A stretch of DNA of 59,265 nt from Halorubrum saccharovorum DSM 1137 (lineage in GTDB: Archaea > Halobacteriota > Halobacteria > Halobacteriales > Haloferacaceae). The DNA is taken from the NCBI RefSeq assembly GCF_000337915.1, contig NZ_AOJE01000062.1:1-59265 (forward strand). The letters run 5' to 3'. Within the stretch, counting starts at the first letter, position 1. The number at the start of each line of letters is the position of its first letter. Of the stretch, positions 52,297-59,265 are shown piece by piece. The notes beneath the pieces are model-generated. The model did no database searches and was not told where the DNA came from. It was given only the letters and a program-made list of their open reading frames with translations. The position numbers and the translations under genes are program-made.

Positions 52297-53214
52297 ATGG
52301 CGGCGCCGGACCCGAGGCCGTCGGTCACTCGCGTCGAGCTCCCGGTCGACACCCGCGCGCTCGGCGGAACGACGAACGCCTACCTCGCGGCCGGCCTCCT
52401 CGTCGACCCCGCGGCCCGTATCGAAGCGCTCGACGCCGCGGTCGGCGTCGACGAGTCGGGCGTTGCGGCCTCCTCGTCGACCACCGCGGTCGACGCGATC
52501 GCCGTCACCCACACGCATCCGGACCACGTCGGCGCGGTCGCCGAGTACGCCGACCTGACGGGCGCGCCCGTGTACGCGCACGCCGACCACGTCGACCGGT
52601 TCACTGCGGCCACCGGCGTCGTGCCGGACGGGACGTTCCGCGACGGCGACCGCGTCGACGACACCCCGATCCGCGCGGTCGAGACGCCCGGCCACGCCCC
52701 GGATCACGTCGCGTTCGCGGTCGAATCGGATGCCGGCGGCGACGGCGAGAGCGGCACCGGCGGCGACGGCGAGAGCGGCACCGGCGCCGACGGCGACGCA
52801 GCCGGCGCGACGCGCGACCTCCTCTGTGGCGACCTCGCCGTCGCTGACGGAAGCGTCGCGGTGGCCGCGCCCGACGGCGATCTCCGCGAGTACCTGGACA
52901 GCCTCGAACGCGTCCGCGAGGCGGGCTACGACCGACTCCGCCCGGGACACGGACCCGCGATCGATGACCCCGAGCCGGTCTGTCAGCGCCTGACCGATCA
53001 CCGGCTGGACCGCGAACGGGCGGTCCTGGCGGCGGTCGAGGGCGGCGCGAACGACGTGGAGAGCGTGGTCGACGACGCCTACCAGAAGGACCTGACCGGC
53101 GTCGGCGACCTCGCGCGGGCGACGGTCGTCGCGCACCTCGAAAAACTGGTCGCGGAAGAGCGGATCAACGACGGATGGGCGGAGCGGATCGGGGGCGGCG
53201 CGCCCGGCGAGTAG
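52297..53214 (+). CDS. Metallo-beta-lactamase-fold hydrolase
   Basis: A 305-residue protein (start ATG 52297, 4 bases after the previous stop). MBL ligands are THTHPDHVGAV, ETPGHAPDHVAFA, CGDLAVAD and LRPGHGPAI. A C-terminal winged-helix-like segment (DLARATVVAHLEKLVAEERI) follows, the LACTB2/MBL RNase-like layout. A Gly/Asp repeat insert sits at about 145-168. Coupling to the radical-SAM gene suggests a shared pathway, but neither substrate is known. Confidence 0.87.
   Translation: MAAPDPRPSVTRVELPVDTRALGGTTNAYLAAGLLVDPAARIEALDAAVGVDESGVAASSSTTAVDAIAVTHTHPDHVGAVAEYADLTGAPVYAHADHVDRFTAATGVVPDGTFRDGDRVDDTPIRAVETPGHAPDHVAFAVESDAGGDGESGTGGDGESGTGADGDAAGATRDLLCGDLAVADGSVAVAAPDGDLREYLDSLERVREAGYDRLRPGHGPAIDDPEPVCQRLTDHRLDRERAVLAAVEGGANDVESVVDDAYQKDLTGVGDLARATVVAHLEKLVAEERINDGWAERIGGGAPGE
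52735..52782 (+). repeat. Two perfect 24-bp tandem units in the MBL gene
   Basis: Two identical 24-base units (52735-52758 and 52759-52782) encode GGDGESGT twice, forming a flexible acidic loop inserted in the metallo-beta-lactamase domain. They are in frame, so copy number can vary harmlessly. Confidence 0.85.
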
Positions 53215-53276
53215 TGCACGTTCGGCGAGTCGCGGCGAGTAGGCATCTTCCTGCGGGCGGCCGGCCCCGCCCCGCT

Positions 53277-53897
53277 TCAGGGCTCCGCTTCGAGATGGGC
53301 CGCCAGTTCGTCGAGCGGCGTCTCGGTCACGTCCACGAACCGGCCGCCGACGCCCTCGACGCCGCCGTCGACCTCGGGGTCGTCGCCGACGTGGACCAGC
53401 GACGCGGCCCCGACGCCGAGCGCGTCGGCCGCCGTCTCGAACGCCTTCGGGTGGGGCTTCCGCCAGCCGCAGCCGATGCTCGTCGTGACCGCGTCGAACT
53501 CGCCGCGGAGGCCGGCGCGGATCAGGGTCTTGGACACTAGTTCGGGCACCGCGCAGTTCGAGAGGAGGCCGACCGGGCCGCGGTCGCTCACGTCGCGGAC
53601 GGCCTCCAGCGCGCCGTCGCGTCGGGTCACGTCCGGATCGAAGGCCGCGACGACGGCGTGCCGGACGACGTTGTCCGCGGCCTCGACGCCGCGGGAGTCG
53701 AGCGCGTGCGCCACGTGCGCGGGCAGGGGGACCTCGGCGCCCACCGGGGCGTCCACGTGTCGCTCGCCGTACGCGACGTGCCAGTCGTCCGGTACCTCGA
53801 CGCCGCGCGACTCCAGTTCGCGCGCGACGATCTCCGCGGGGTCTGACGGGTACTCCACGTCGACGAGGGTCCCGAACAGGTCGAAAGTGACTGCCAC
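53277..53897 (-). CDS. HAD-superfamily hydrolase
   Basis: The protein has 206 residues from a GTG start (MAVTFDLFGTLVDVEYP). HAD motifs are FDLFGTL (nucleophile Asp; the second acidic residue of the usual DxD is Phe here, as in haloacid dehalogenase-like members), LLSNC, WRKPHPKAF (Lys) and VHVGDDPEVDGG (metal Asp pair). A helical cap lies between motifs one and two. The substrate is unknown. The intervals on both sides are short and show nothing. Confidence 0.88.
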   Translation of the reverse strand: MAVTFDLFGTLVDVEYPSDPAEIVARELESRGVEVPDDWHVAYGERHVDAPVGAEVPLPAHVAHALDSRGVEAADNVVRHAVVAAFDPDVTRRDGALEAVRDVSDRGPVGLLSNCAVPELVSKTLIRAGLRGEFDAVTTSIGCGWRKPHPKAFETAADALGVGAASLVHVGDDPEVDGGVEGVGGRFVDVTETPLDELAAHLEAEP

Positions 53898-54002
53898 GAT
53901 ACTGGGGGTACGGCGAAAACGGGATTGAACCTGTCGGTCGGTGCGGTCGATGCCGGGTTCCGAGACCGACCCGGCGATCGGCTCCTCGACGGCGGCCGCC
54001 CG

Positions 54003-54485
54003 TCAGAGAGCCGGCGCGACGTGGAGCGCGTAGAGCCGGTAGAGCCCGGTCACCCACGCGCAGAGCCAGAGGAGCATGAAGCCGGCCACGCCGGCGCGGA
54101 GCCGCGCTCGCCAGTGCCCCATGTCCTCGTGGATCTCGTCGATGTCGACGTCGGGGTCCTCGTAGGCGTCGGCGTTGCGCTTCGCCTGCAGGATCCGGGC
54201 GATGCCCGTGAGCGCGAACGCCAGCAGCGCGTACGCCTGCACGCCGAGGAACGCGTGGATCACGGCGAGTCCGGACAGGTGCATGAAGAGGCGCGGGATC
54301 ATCCACCCGACGATCGGGACGGTCGTCAACACCAGGCCGACGCCGATGTATCGCAGGTGGCGCATGAGAACGGTCCACGTCACGGTCTCGGTGTCGATCA
54401 TGATCCACGCCCCGTACACCAGGAACGGGAGGCTCGCCGTCACCGACAGCCCGGCCGCCGCCGCGATAACCGACTCGTCGACCAT
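54003..54485 (-). CDS. Haloarchaeal membrane protein next to the respiratory cluster (DUF7321-like)
   Basis: A 160-residue protein with about four helices (AAAGLSVTASLPFLVYGAWI, YIGVGLVLTTVPIVGWMIP, LAVIHAFLGVQAYALLAF, GVAGFMLLWLCAWVTGLY) and a charged loop with DPDVDIDEIHEDMGHW. The His residues in HLSG and IHAFLG lie within helices and could bind haem, but this is only a suggestion. It is divergent from the halocyanin/cytochrome b genes. I recall its family name as DUF7321. Confidence 0.78.
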   Translation of the reverse strand: MVDESVIAAAAGLSVTASLPFLVYGAWIMIDTETVTWTVLMRHLRYIGVGLVLTTVPIVGWMIPRLFMHLSGLAVIHAFLGVQAYALLAFALTGIARILQAKRNADAYEDPDVDIDEIHEDMGHWRARLRAGVAGFMLLWLCAWVTGLYRLYALHVAPAL

Positions 54486-54626
54486 TACCCGCGGTTGGAT
54501 CTCCGACGCGTAAAGCCCCCCGATCCGCGGTTCCGCGGTCGCCGTATCCCCGCCCGGGTCGCCCGACGCAGATCGCCCCGCCCGCAGACGAAAACAGTTA
54601 GCGTCCGGAGCACGTATCGCCGGGCA

Positions 54627-55454
54627 ATGGAGGACACCTCGACGGAACCGGATCCGGGGTCGCGACCCGACCGGGCGCCGGGCGAGTCCGCCGGCGGCGA
54701 CGGGTCTCGCGGGGCCGACGACGCTCCCGACGACGCGGACGACCTCGCCGCGCTCCGCGAGCGGGTCGATGAGGAGTACGACTTCGACGACTTCGGCCCC
54801 TCCGACATGGCGCAGATGAGCGCCGAGGAGTGGGACGCCGCGTTCGATCCGGAGTCGTGGATCACGGGTGACCGGCTGCTCGCCCGCGCCGAGGCGGAGC
54901 TGAAGTCCCGTATCGCGCGCCGGGAGGTGTTCGGCGTGTTGGAGCGCGTCCGCGAGGACGGCGAGGATCGGATCCTCGTGTACTCCGACGAGGGATACGC
55001 GATCGTCCGACCGACGGGCGAGGTGACCGGACAGGGGACCGTGCTCCGCGACATCGAACCGATCGTCGCGCTCGCGGCGATGGAGTCGTACGACGTGCCC
55101 GAGCCGCCGGACGACTGGTCGCTTCCGCACCCGGACTCCGTTCCGGAGGGGTCGGGCGAGTTCGGCAACCTGATGATCCAGGTGATCGCGGTCGTACAGG
55201 TACTCGCCGGGGCGGCGCTGCTCGTCGCCTCCTTCGTCGCCGACCTGAACACGATCGTCGCGCCGGCGATGGGGATCGTCTTCCTGCTCATCGGCCTGCT
55301 GCTTTTCCTCATGGTCGCGAACGCGCGGCTCTCCGATCGGTTCCGCTCGGAGGAGTACCGCGAGCGGCTGCGGGCCCTCCGACAGGCCAAGGAGCGACCT
55401 GACTTCGTGCCGGTCGAAGGCGGGGTCGTGAACGAGAGCGAGAGAGACGAGTGA
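54627..55454 (+). CDS. Two-helix acidic membrane protein of the respiratory cluster (DUF7319-like)
   Basis: A 275-residue protein: an acidic, disordered N-terminus (1-55), a soluble mixed domain (about 60-165; ITGDRLLARAEAELKSRIAR, VLVYSDEGYAIVRPTGEVTG) and two C-terminal transmembrane helices (VIAVVQVLAGAALLVASFVA and PAMGIVFLLIGLLLFLMVA). It is the first plus-strand gene of the cluster and is conserved beside halocyanin/cytochrome b genes in haloarchaea (DUF7319, from memory). Its role is unknown. Confidence 0.78.
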   Translation: MEDTSTEPDPGSRPDRAPGESAGGDGSRGADDAPDDADDLAALRERVDEEYDFDDFGPSDMAQMSAEEWDAAFDPESWITGDRLLARAEAELKSRIARREVFGVLERVREDGEDRILVYSDEGYAIVRPTGEVTGQGTVLRDIEPIVALAAMESYDVPEPPDDWSLPHPDSVPEGSGEFGNLMIQVIAVVQVLAGAALLVASFVADLNTIVAPAMGIVFLLIGLLLFLMVANARLSDRFRSEEYRERLRALRQAKERPDFVPVEGGVVNESERDE

Positions 55455-55549
55455 ACTGCCGATATCACGGGACACAGGCCTTGTAAACCCCTCCGCGTCG
55501 ACGGGTTCAGTCGGTGGGTTTAAGCGCACCCCGTCCCGAGTGAACCTGT

Positions 55550-56197
55550 ATGAAAAGGCGGGAATTCGTGCGCACGGCCGGCGGTGCGACCGCCGTGGCC
55601 GCGGCCGGTGCCGGGGCGGCCGGGACGGCCGCCGCACAGGAGCAACAACCGGTCTGGCCGAGCGGGGTCACGAGTGGGAACCTCGGGTCGTATCGAGACG
55701 CCCGCGGCGAGAGCGAAGTGACCGTACAGGTCGGCGCGGGCGACAGCGGGCTCGCGTTCGATCCGACCATGCTGTGGGTCGACACCGGGACCACGATCAC
55801 GTTCGAGTGGACCGGGAACGGGGGCGACCACAACGTCCAGACCGTCGAGGGCGGCGGGCCAGCCAGCCTCGACAGCGGCGACCCGGTCGGCGAGGAGGGA
55901 TACACCTACGAGTACGAGGTGACCGAGGAGGACGCCGGCATCACCCACTACCACTGCGTGCCCCACACCGCGGTCGGCATGCACGGCGGCCTCGCCGTCG
56001 GCGGCGACATCGAGACTGAGTCAACAGGAGGCGGGAACACGGGGTGGCCGGAGAACATCGCTCACGTCGGCGTTCCGCTGCACGCCCACTGGGTCGGCAT
56101 CGCGGCGATACTCGGTATCGCGCTGACCTTCGTGTTCACCTTCTACCTGCTGAAGTACGGTGAGTCGGCACACACCGGCCACGGGGGTGCCCAATGA
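55550..56197 (+). CDS. Membrane-anchored halocyanin (blue copper protein)
   Basis: A 215-residue protein. The Tat signal KRREFVRTAGG is followed by a hydrophobic stretch and an AAA-type cleavage site. The plastocyanin-like domain (about 52-150) has the type 1 copper ligands H94 (DHNV), C136 and H139 (HYHCVPH) and M144 (GMHG). One transmembrane helix near the C-terminus (about 180-203) fixes it to the outer membrane face. It passes electrons at the membrane surface and, by position, serves the cytochrome b pair encoded downstream. TTTAAGC about 27 bases upstream is the TATA box. Confidence 0.92.
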   Translation: MKRREFVRTAGGATAVAAAGAGAAGTAAAQEQQPVWPSGVTSGNLGSYRDARGESEVTVQVGAGDSGLAFDPTMLWVDTGTTITFEWTGNGGDHNVQTVEGGGPASLDSGDPVGEEGYTYEYEVTEEDAGITHYHCVPHTAVGMHGGLAVGGDIETESTGGGNTGWPENIAHVGVPLHAHWVGIAAILGIALTFVFTFYLLKYGESAHTGHGGAQ

Positions 56198-56583
56198 GCT
56201 CCGGCGGCTCCTCGTACGGTGACATCCACCGGTACGAGCCCGCACGTGAGAGCACCGCCGCCGCGATCGCGATCGTGCTCCTCACCGTCATCGAGGTCGT
56301 GTTCGTCTCGTTGTTCGTCTTCGGGCTCATGTCCGCCTGGGCTTCGACGGAGTTCGGGAACATGTTCACCGGCGCGCTGCTGGCGATGATTTTCATCGAC
56401 CTCGCCTTCATCCTCCTCCTGTACCGCAAGGAGTTCCTGCCGGACGTGATGATCGTGAAGAAGCGTCGTCGCAAGTGGGAGGATCTCTACGTCCGCGAGG
56501 AGGACAAAGACGGCGTCGGCGTCGACACCGGGAACCTGACCGAGACGCTCAAACAGGCCGTCTACCCGTACTACAAAAAGTAA
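56194..56583 (+). CDS. Small membrane protein of the respiratory cluster (DUF7318-like)
   Basis: A 129-residue protein with two helices (AAAIAIVLLTVIEVVFVSLF and LLAMIFIDLAFILLLY) and a basic cytoplasmic segment (VKKRRRKWEDLYVREEDK). Its start overlaps the halocyanin stop by four bases. It is likely an accessory subunit of the cytochrome b complex. The family name DUF7318 is from memory. Confidence 0.85.
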   Translation: MSSGGSSYGDIHRYEPARESTAAAIAIVLLTVIEVVFVSLFVFGLMSAWASTEFGNMFTGALLAMIFIDLAFILLLYRKEFLPDVMIVKKRRRKWEDLYVREEDKDGVGVDTGNLTETLKQAVYPYYKK

Positions 56584-56590
56584 CCCGACA

Positions 56591-57400
56591 ATGAGCCTCA
56601 AAAAACAAGACGAGATGGACCACAACGCGTGGCTCAAAAACCAGGATCTGACGGTCATCGAGACCGCGTTCCTCACCACGCTCATCTGGCTCGACAAGCG
56701 GCTCCGCATCGTCGACTACCTCGAACTGCTGGAGACGATGTACTACCGCGCGAACCTCCAGATGCCGAAGAGCCACACCGAACAGTACGACCTCGACAAC
56801 AAGTTCTGGTACTGGTACCCCCTGTACTCGCTCGGATCCCTGTCGATCGTCGCGTACCTCGTCGCCGCGGTCTCCGGCGCGTTGTTGGGCTTCTACTACG
56901 CCCCATCGACCGCCGGCGCCGCCGTGCAAGGCGACCCGACTGCCGCGTACGACTCGCTCGTGATGATCATGAAGGACGTTCAGTTCGGGTACATGCTCCG
57001 CTCCATCCACCGCTGGGCGGCCCAGTTCATGGTCGCCGCGGTGTTCCTGCATATGCTTCGCGTGTACTTCACCGGCTCCTACAAGGAGCCCCGCGAGGTC
57101 AACTGGATCCTCGGGATCGTCCTCATCGGGCTGACGCTGCTGTTCGGCTTCTCCGGGTACGTGCTCCCGTGGAAGCAGCTGTCCTACTGGGCCGCGCAGA
57201 TCGGCGTCGAGATGGCGCTTGCGACGCCCATCGTGGGCGAGTGGGCGGCGCAACTCCTGTTCGGCGGCTTCACGCTCGGACAGGCGACGCTCGTGAGAAT
57301 GTACATCCTGCACGTGTTCGTGTTGCCGTTCGTGGTGACGGGGCTCATCGCCCTCCACGTCGGCATCGTCTGGGTGCAGGGCATCGCGGAGCCGCACTAA
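56591..57400 (+). CDS. Cytochrome b, N-terminal (b6-like) subunit
   Basis: A 269-residue protein with four core helices after an amphipathic N-terminus. Haem b ligands are H140 and H154 (second helix) and H241 and H256 (fourth helix). The spacings of 14 and 15 residues match cytochrome b6 and not mitochondrial cytochrome b (14/14). FGFSGYVLPWKQLSYW is part of the Qo-side region. It would oxidise a menaquinol and pass electrons to the copper protein. The next gene supplies the C-terminal half. Confidence 0.94.
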   Translation: MSLKKQDEMDHNAWLKNQDLTVIETAFLTTLIWLDKRLRIVDYLELLETMYYRANLQMPKSHTEQYDLDNKFWYWYPLYSLGSLSIVAYLVAAVSGALLGFYYAPSTAGAAVQGDPTAAYDSLVMIMKDVQFGYMLRSIHRWAAQFMVAAVFLHMLRVYFTGSYKEPREVNWILGIVLIGLTLLFGFSGYVLPWKQLSYWAAQIGVEMALATPIVGEWAAQLLFGGFTLGQATLVRMYILHVFVLPFVVTGLIALHVGIVWVQGIAEPH

Positions 57401-57404
57401 TCCA

Positions 57405-58193
57405 ATGACCGACAACGACACCCCCATGACGGACGGAGGAACCGACACGGAAGCGCGCACGGACGGTGGGCCGCCGGCCACCGTGCCGCCGGACGACGAG
57501 ACGCCCACGTGGAGCGATCGCAAGGAGCGCTCGCAGGGGCTCGCACAGCTCACCTACCAGTACTTCGAGCGCTCGCGCCGCGAGGACGAGAACCTCCGCG
57601 CCGAGTCGACGTACGTCGAGCGCGACGTGCTCGGGTTCCCGACGTGGCCCCACGAGACGCTCCGAAACCTCGCGATCACGAGCTTCTTCGTCGGAATCAT
57701 GATCCTCGTCGCGGCGCTGATGCCGGCGCACTTCGGCGAGCCCGCCAACGCCGGCTCGACGCCGGCGATCATCCTCCCCGACTGGTACCTCTACTGGTCG
57801 TTCGGGCTGCTGAAGCTCAACCCGATCAACCCCGAGCTGGCCGTGCTCGGCGGCAACATTGTGATGGGGAACGAGCTGCTCGGGATCGTCGCCCACGGGG
57901 TCATCTTCGGCGTCATCGGGCTCGTGCCGTTCCTCAACAAGGGGAGCGCGCGCCGCCCCGTCGAGCAGCCGTTCTGGGCCGCCGTCGGCGTGACTGGCGT
58001 CGTCCTGGCGTTCACGCTCGCGGCGCTCGCGATCCAGAACTTCTTCCCGATCTCGCTCGACCTGCTCATCACCCTCACGTTCCTGCTGCCCGTACTCGGC
58101 GGCATCATCACCTACGCGGTGTTGAAGACGATGCGTGAAGGGTACATGTACGACCTGAACCGGCGGTATTACATGCTGCGGCCCCCGAAGTAA
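57405..58193 (+). CDS. Cytochrome b C-terminal (subunit IV-like) protein
   Basis: A 262-residue protein: an acidic soluble N-terminus (1-80) and then about four to five helices. PDWYLYWSFGLLKL is the PEWY quinol-oxidation motif with Asp in place of Glu, as in many Gram-positive and archaeal bc complexes. The gene starts 4 bases after the cytochrome b6-like stop, so translation is coupled. No Rieske protein with CTHLGC/CPCHGS motifs is encoded in the window. Confidence 0.92.
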   Translation: MTDNDTPMTDGGTDTEARTDGGPPATVPPDDETPTWSDRKERSQGLAQLTYQYFERSRREDENLRAESTYVERDVLGFPTWPHETLRNLAITSFFVGIMILVAALMPAHFGEPANAGSTPAIILPDWYLYWSFGLLKLNPINPELAVLGGNIVMGNELLGIVAHGVIFGVIGLVPFLNKGSARRPVEQPFWAAVGVTGVVLAFTLAALAIQNFFPISLDLLITLTFLLPVLGGIITYAVLKTMREGYMYDLNRRYYMLRPPK

Positions 58194-58232
58194 CCGCCCG
58201 ACGAACACCGATTCTGCGGTCACCGTTTCCCG

Positions 58233-58664
58233 ATGTCACAACCATCCGACACCGACGACACACAGGCGTTCGACGAGACGGGCGATCCCGTCGCGAAGGA
58301 CGCTGACGAGGACCCGCGGAACGAACCGACGGGGCCGCGCGTCGGTCCCGGCGGTCGAGAGATCGTCGTCCCGTTTCGGCTGTACAAGGCCGTGACCGTC
58401 TTCTCTACGCTCGCCGCCGTGATCGCGTACCTGATCGGCTTCACGCTGATCGACGCGGCGACGCTACAGATCAGCTTCGTCCGGACCGCGATCGTCTACC
58501 TGCTCAACAGCGCCGGGCTCTACCCGTCAGACGACCTGCTGGTCGCGGTCCTCGCGATCACCGGGATCGGGTTCCTGGTCGCGGGAACGGCGGTGTACGT
58601 TCTCGGGACGCGGTTCCGCGGGCAAGGGATGGGAAAGCCTCAAGGCGATTCCAGCGAAACCTGA
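58233..58664 (+). CDS. Two-helix membrane protein of the respiratory cluster (DUF7315-like)
   Basis: A 143-residue protein: an acidic N-terminus, then two to three helices (AVTVFSTLAAVIAYLIGFTL, ITGIGFLVAGTAVYVLG) and a basic tail. It follows the cytochrome b gene by 39 bases. It is conserved in this order in haloarchaea. Its function is unknown; it is perhaps an assembly or accessory subunit. Confidence 0.82.
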   Translation: MSQPSDTDDTQAFDETGDPVAKDADEDPRNEPTGPRVGPGGREIVVPFRLYKAVTVFSTLAAVIAYLIGFTLIDAATLQISFVRTAIVYLLNSAGLYPSDDLLVAVLAITGIGFLVAGTAVYVLGTRFRGQGMGKPQGDSSET

Positions 58665-58668
58665 GATA

Positions 58669-58947
58669 ATGGCAGACGAGTTCATCAAGGGGTTCGCCCT
58701 CTTCACGCTCGGCGGTCTGGGATGGCTCACCTTCGGCGGCTGGTACCGGACGCCTTCGTACTACGACGTCGTCCAACTCGTCAATCCGGCCGAGGGGGTC
58801 AACACGGCCTACGGCGAGATCGGGCTGGTCGTCGGCGACGCGTCCTTCTGGCTGATGATCCTCGGTGCGCTCACGTTCTGGGTGTTCATCCCGGTGAGTC
58901 GCCAGCTCCGCGACATGCTCGGCGACGAGGCCGAGGCCGCGAACTGA
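58669..58947 (+). CDS. Two-helix membrane protein of the respiratory cluster (DUF7314-like)
   Basis: A 92-residue protein starting MADEFIKGFALFTLGGLGW, with two helices (first about 7-25, second about 60-77, FWLMILGALTFWVFIPV). It is 4 bases after the previous gene. It ends the recognisable operon; after the stop, T-runs (cttcgtttttgacc near 59050) could terminate it. The function is unknown. Confidence 0.82.
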   Translation: MADEFIKGFALFTLGGLGWLTFGGWYRTPSYYDVVQLVNPAEGVNTAYGEIGLVVGDASFWLMILGALTFWVFIPVSRQLRDMLGDEAEAAN

Positions 58948-59217
58948 CCGCGATCGCTTCCCCTCCGATTTTCACCCTCTGCCCTCCGTTTTCCGTCGTA
59001 TCGCCGACTCTACGCTTCGATCCGTTCGTCGCTCTGTTGACCTCGCTTCGTTTTTGACCCTGACTCGGTGGCCCGCGGTACCGCATCGACAGAGCGTATC
59101 GAACGACACAGACCGCCTGAATTGCCTCAGTTGTTTCTCGTCCGGAACGGGCAGCCGCCACAGGTGCTTCTCGATCGATAGCGGGAGTGAGTATTGCAGA
59201 TCGCCGATCGGGATTCA

Positions 59218-59262
59218 GTATTTAAATACCCGCGAGCGACGGCGACGATCGCTTATAAATAC
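59218..59262 (+). promoter_or_regulatory. Two TATA boxes pointing out of the window
   Basis: GTATTTAAATAC (59218-59229, a perfect palindrome) and CTTATAAATAC (59252-59262) lie 35 bases apart at the right edge, presumably tandem promoters of a gene just beyond. The preceding stretch 58948-59217 shows no gene. Confidence 0.55.
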
Positions 59263-59265
59263 AAC

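Overview
The window is a chromosomal stretch of a halophilic archaeon of the class Halobacteria, most like Halorubrum. The evidence is high G+C coding sequence, very acidic proteins, and archaeal information-processing genes: TFB, the proteasome beta subunit, Rpo11/RpoL, ribosomal proteins uS15 and eS1 (S3Ae), KEOPS subunit Pcc1, and a zinc-finger RPA. There are also Tat-type lipoproteins, a halocyanin and many haloarchaea-only small proteins. Many genes have a TATA-like box 25-30 bases before the start codon and no Shine-Dalgarno sequence, as expected for leaderless transcripts. I used this to choose several GTG starts. I see no rRNA, tRNA, CRISPR array or intact insertion sequence.

Layout. 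1-9450: a partial membrane gene, a small Cys-rich protein, endonuclease V beside an AN1-finger rhomboid protease, aroD, tfb, a BtuF-like binding protein, an ITPase/XTPase, a winged-helix regulator with a signal-like N-terminus, an SPFH protein and a PssA-type enzyme. 9630-16610: psmB, a small membrane protein, a UDG-family protein, a PHP/asparagine-synthase-like pair and an NhaC-type antiporter operon, with repeat-rich intergenic DNA between them. 16750-19846: the rps15 / RecJ-like / pcc1 / rps3ae operon, with a long structured leader. 19850-24760: an accessory island of lower G+C with small lipoproteins, a CPBP protease, a two-gene HTH/membrane module, tiny membrane proteins and a pair of diverged direct repeats. 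24765-31135: GNAT, rpoL, a glycosyltransferase and the rpa / rpa-associated / phosphoesterase operon. 31469-37575: a histidine kinase, a two-subunit haloarchaeal beta-ketothiolase and mutL. 37958-42672: a divergent sugar ABC importer cluster. 42949-53897: a GST-like reductase, an S66 peptidase, an FAD oxidoreductase, a small Hsp, a second sensor kinase, a radical-SAM/MBL pair and a HAD hydrolase. 54003-58947: a respiratory cluster with a membrane-anchored halocyanin, split cytochrome b (b6-like plus subunit IV-like) and four or five small conserved membrane proteins.

The most interesting non-coding signal is a dispersed structured repeat family: three good copies (about 14351, 37639 and 42761) and one probable partial copy near 10560. 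A and C share a 12-bp stem. B replaces it with a different but still perfectly paired stem. In every case the same end of the element faces the 3' end of the neighbouring gene. Other non-coding candidates are a short RNA gene at 12250-12333 with its own TATA box and a hairpin/T-run end, the uS15 leader, and a 17-bp inverted repeat over the promoter of the sugar-binding protein gene.
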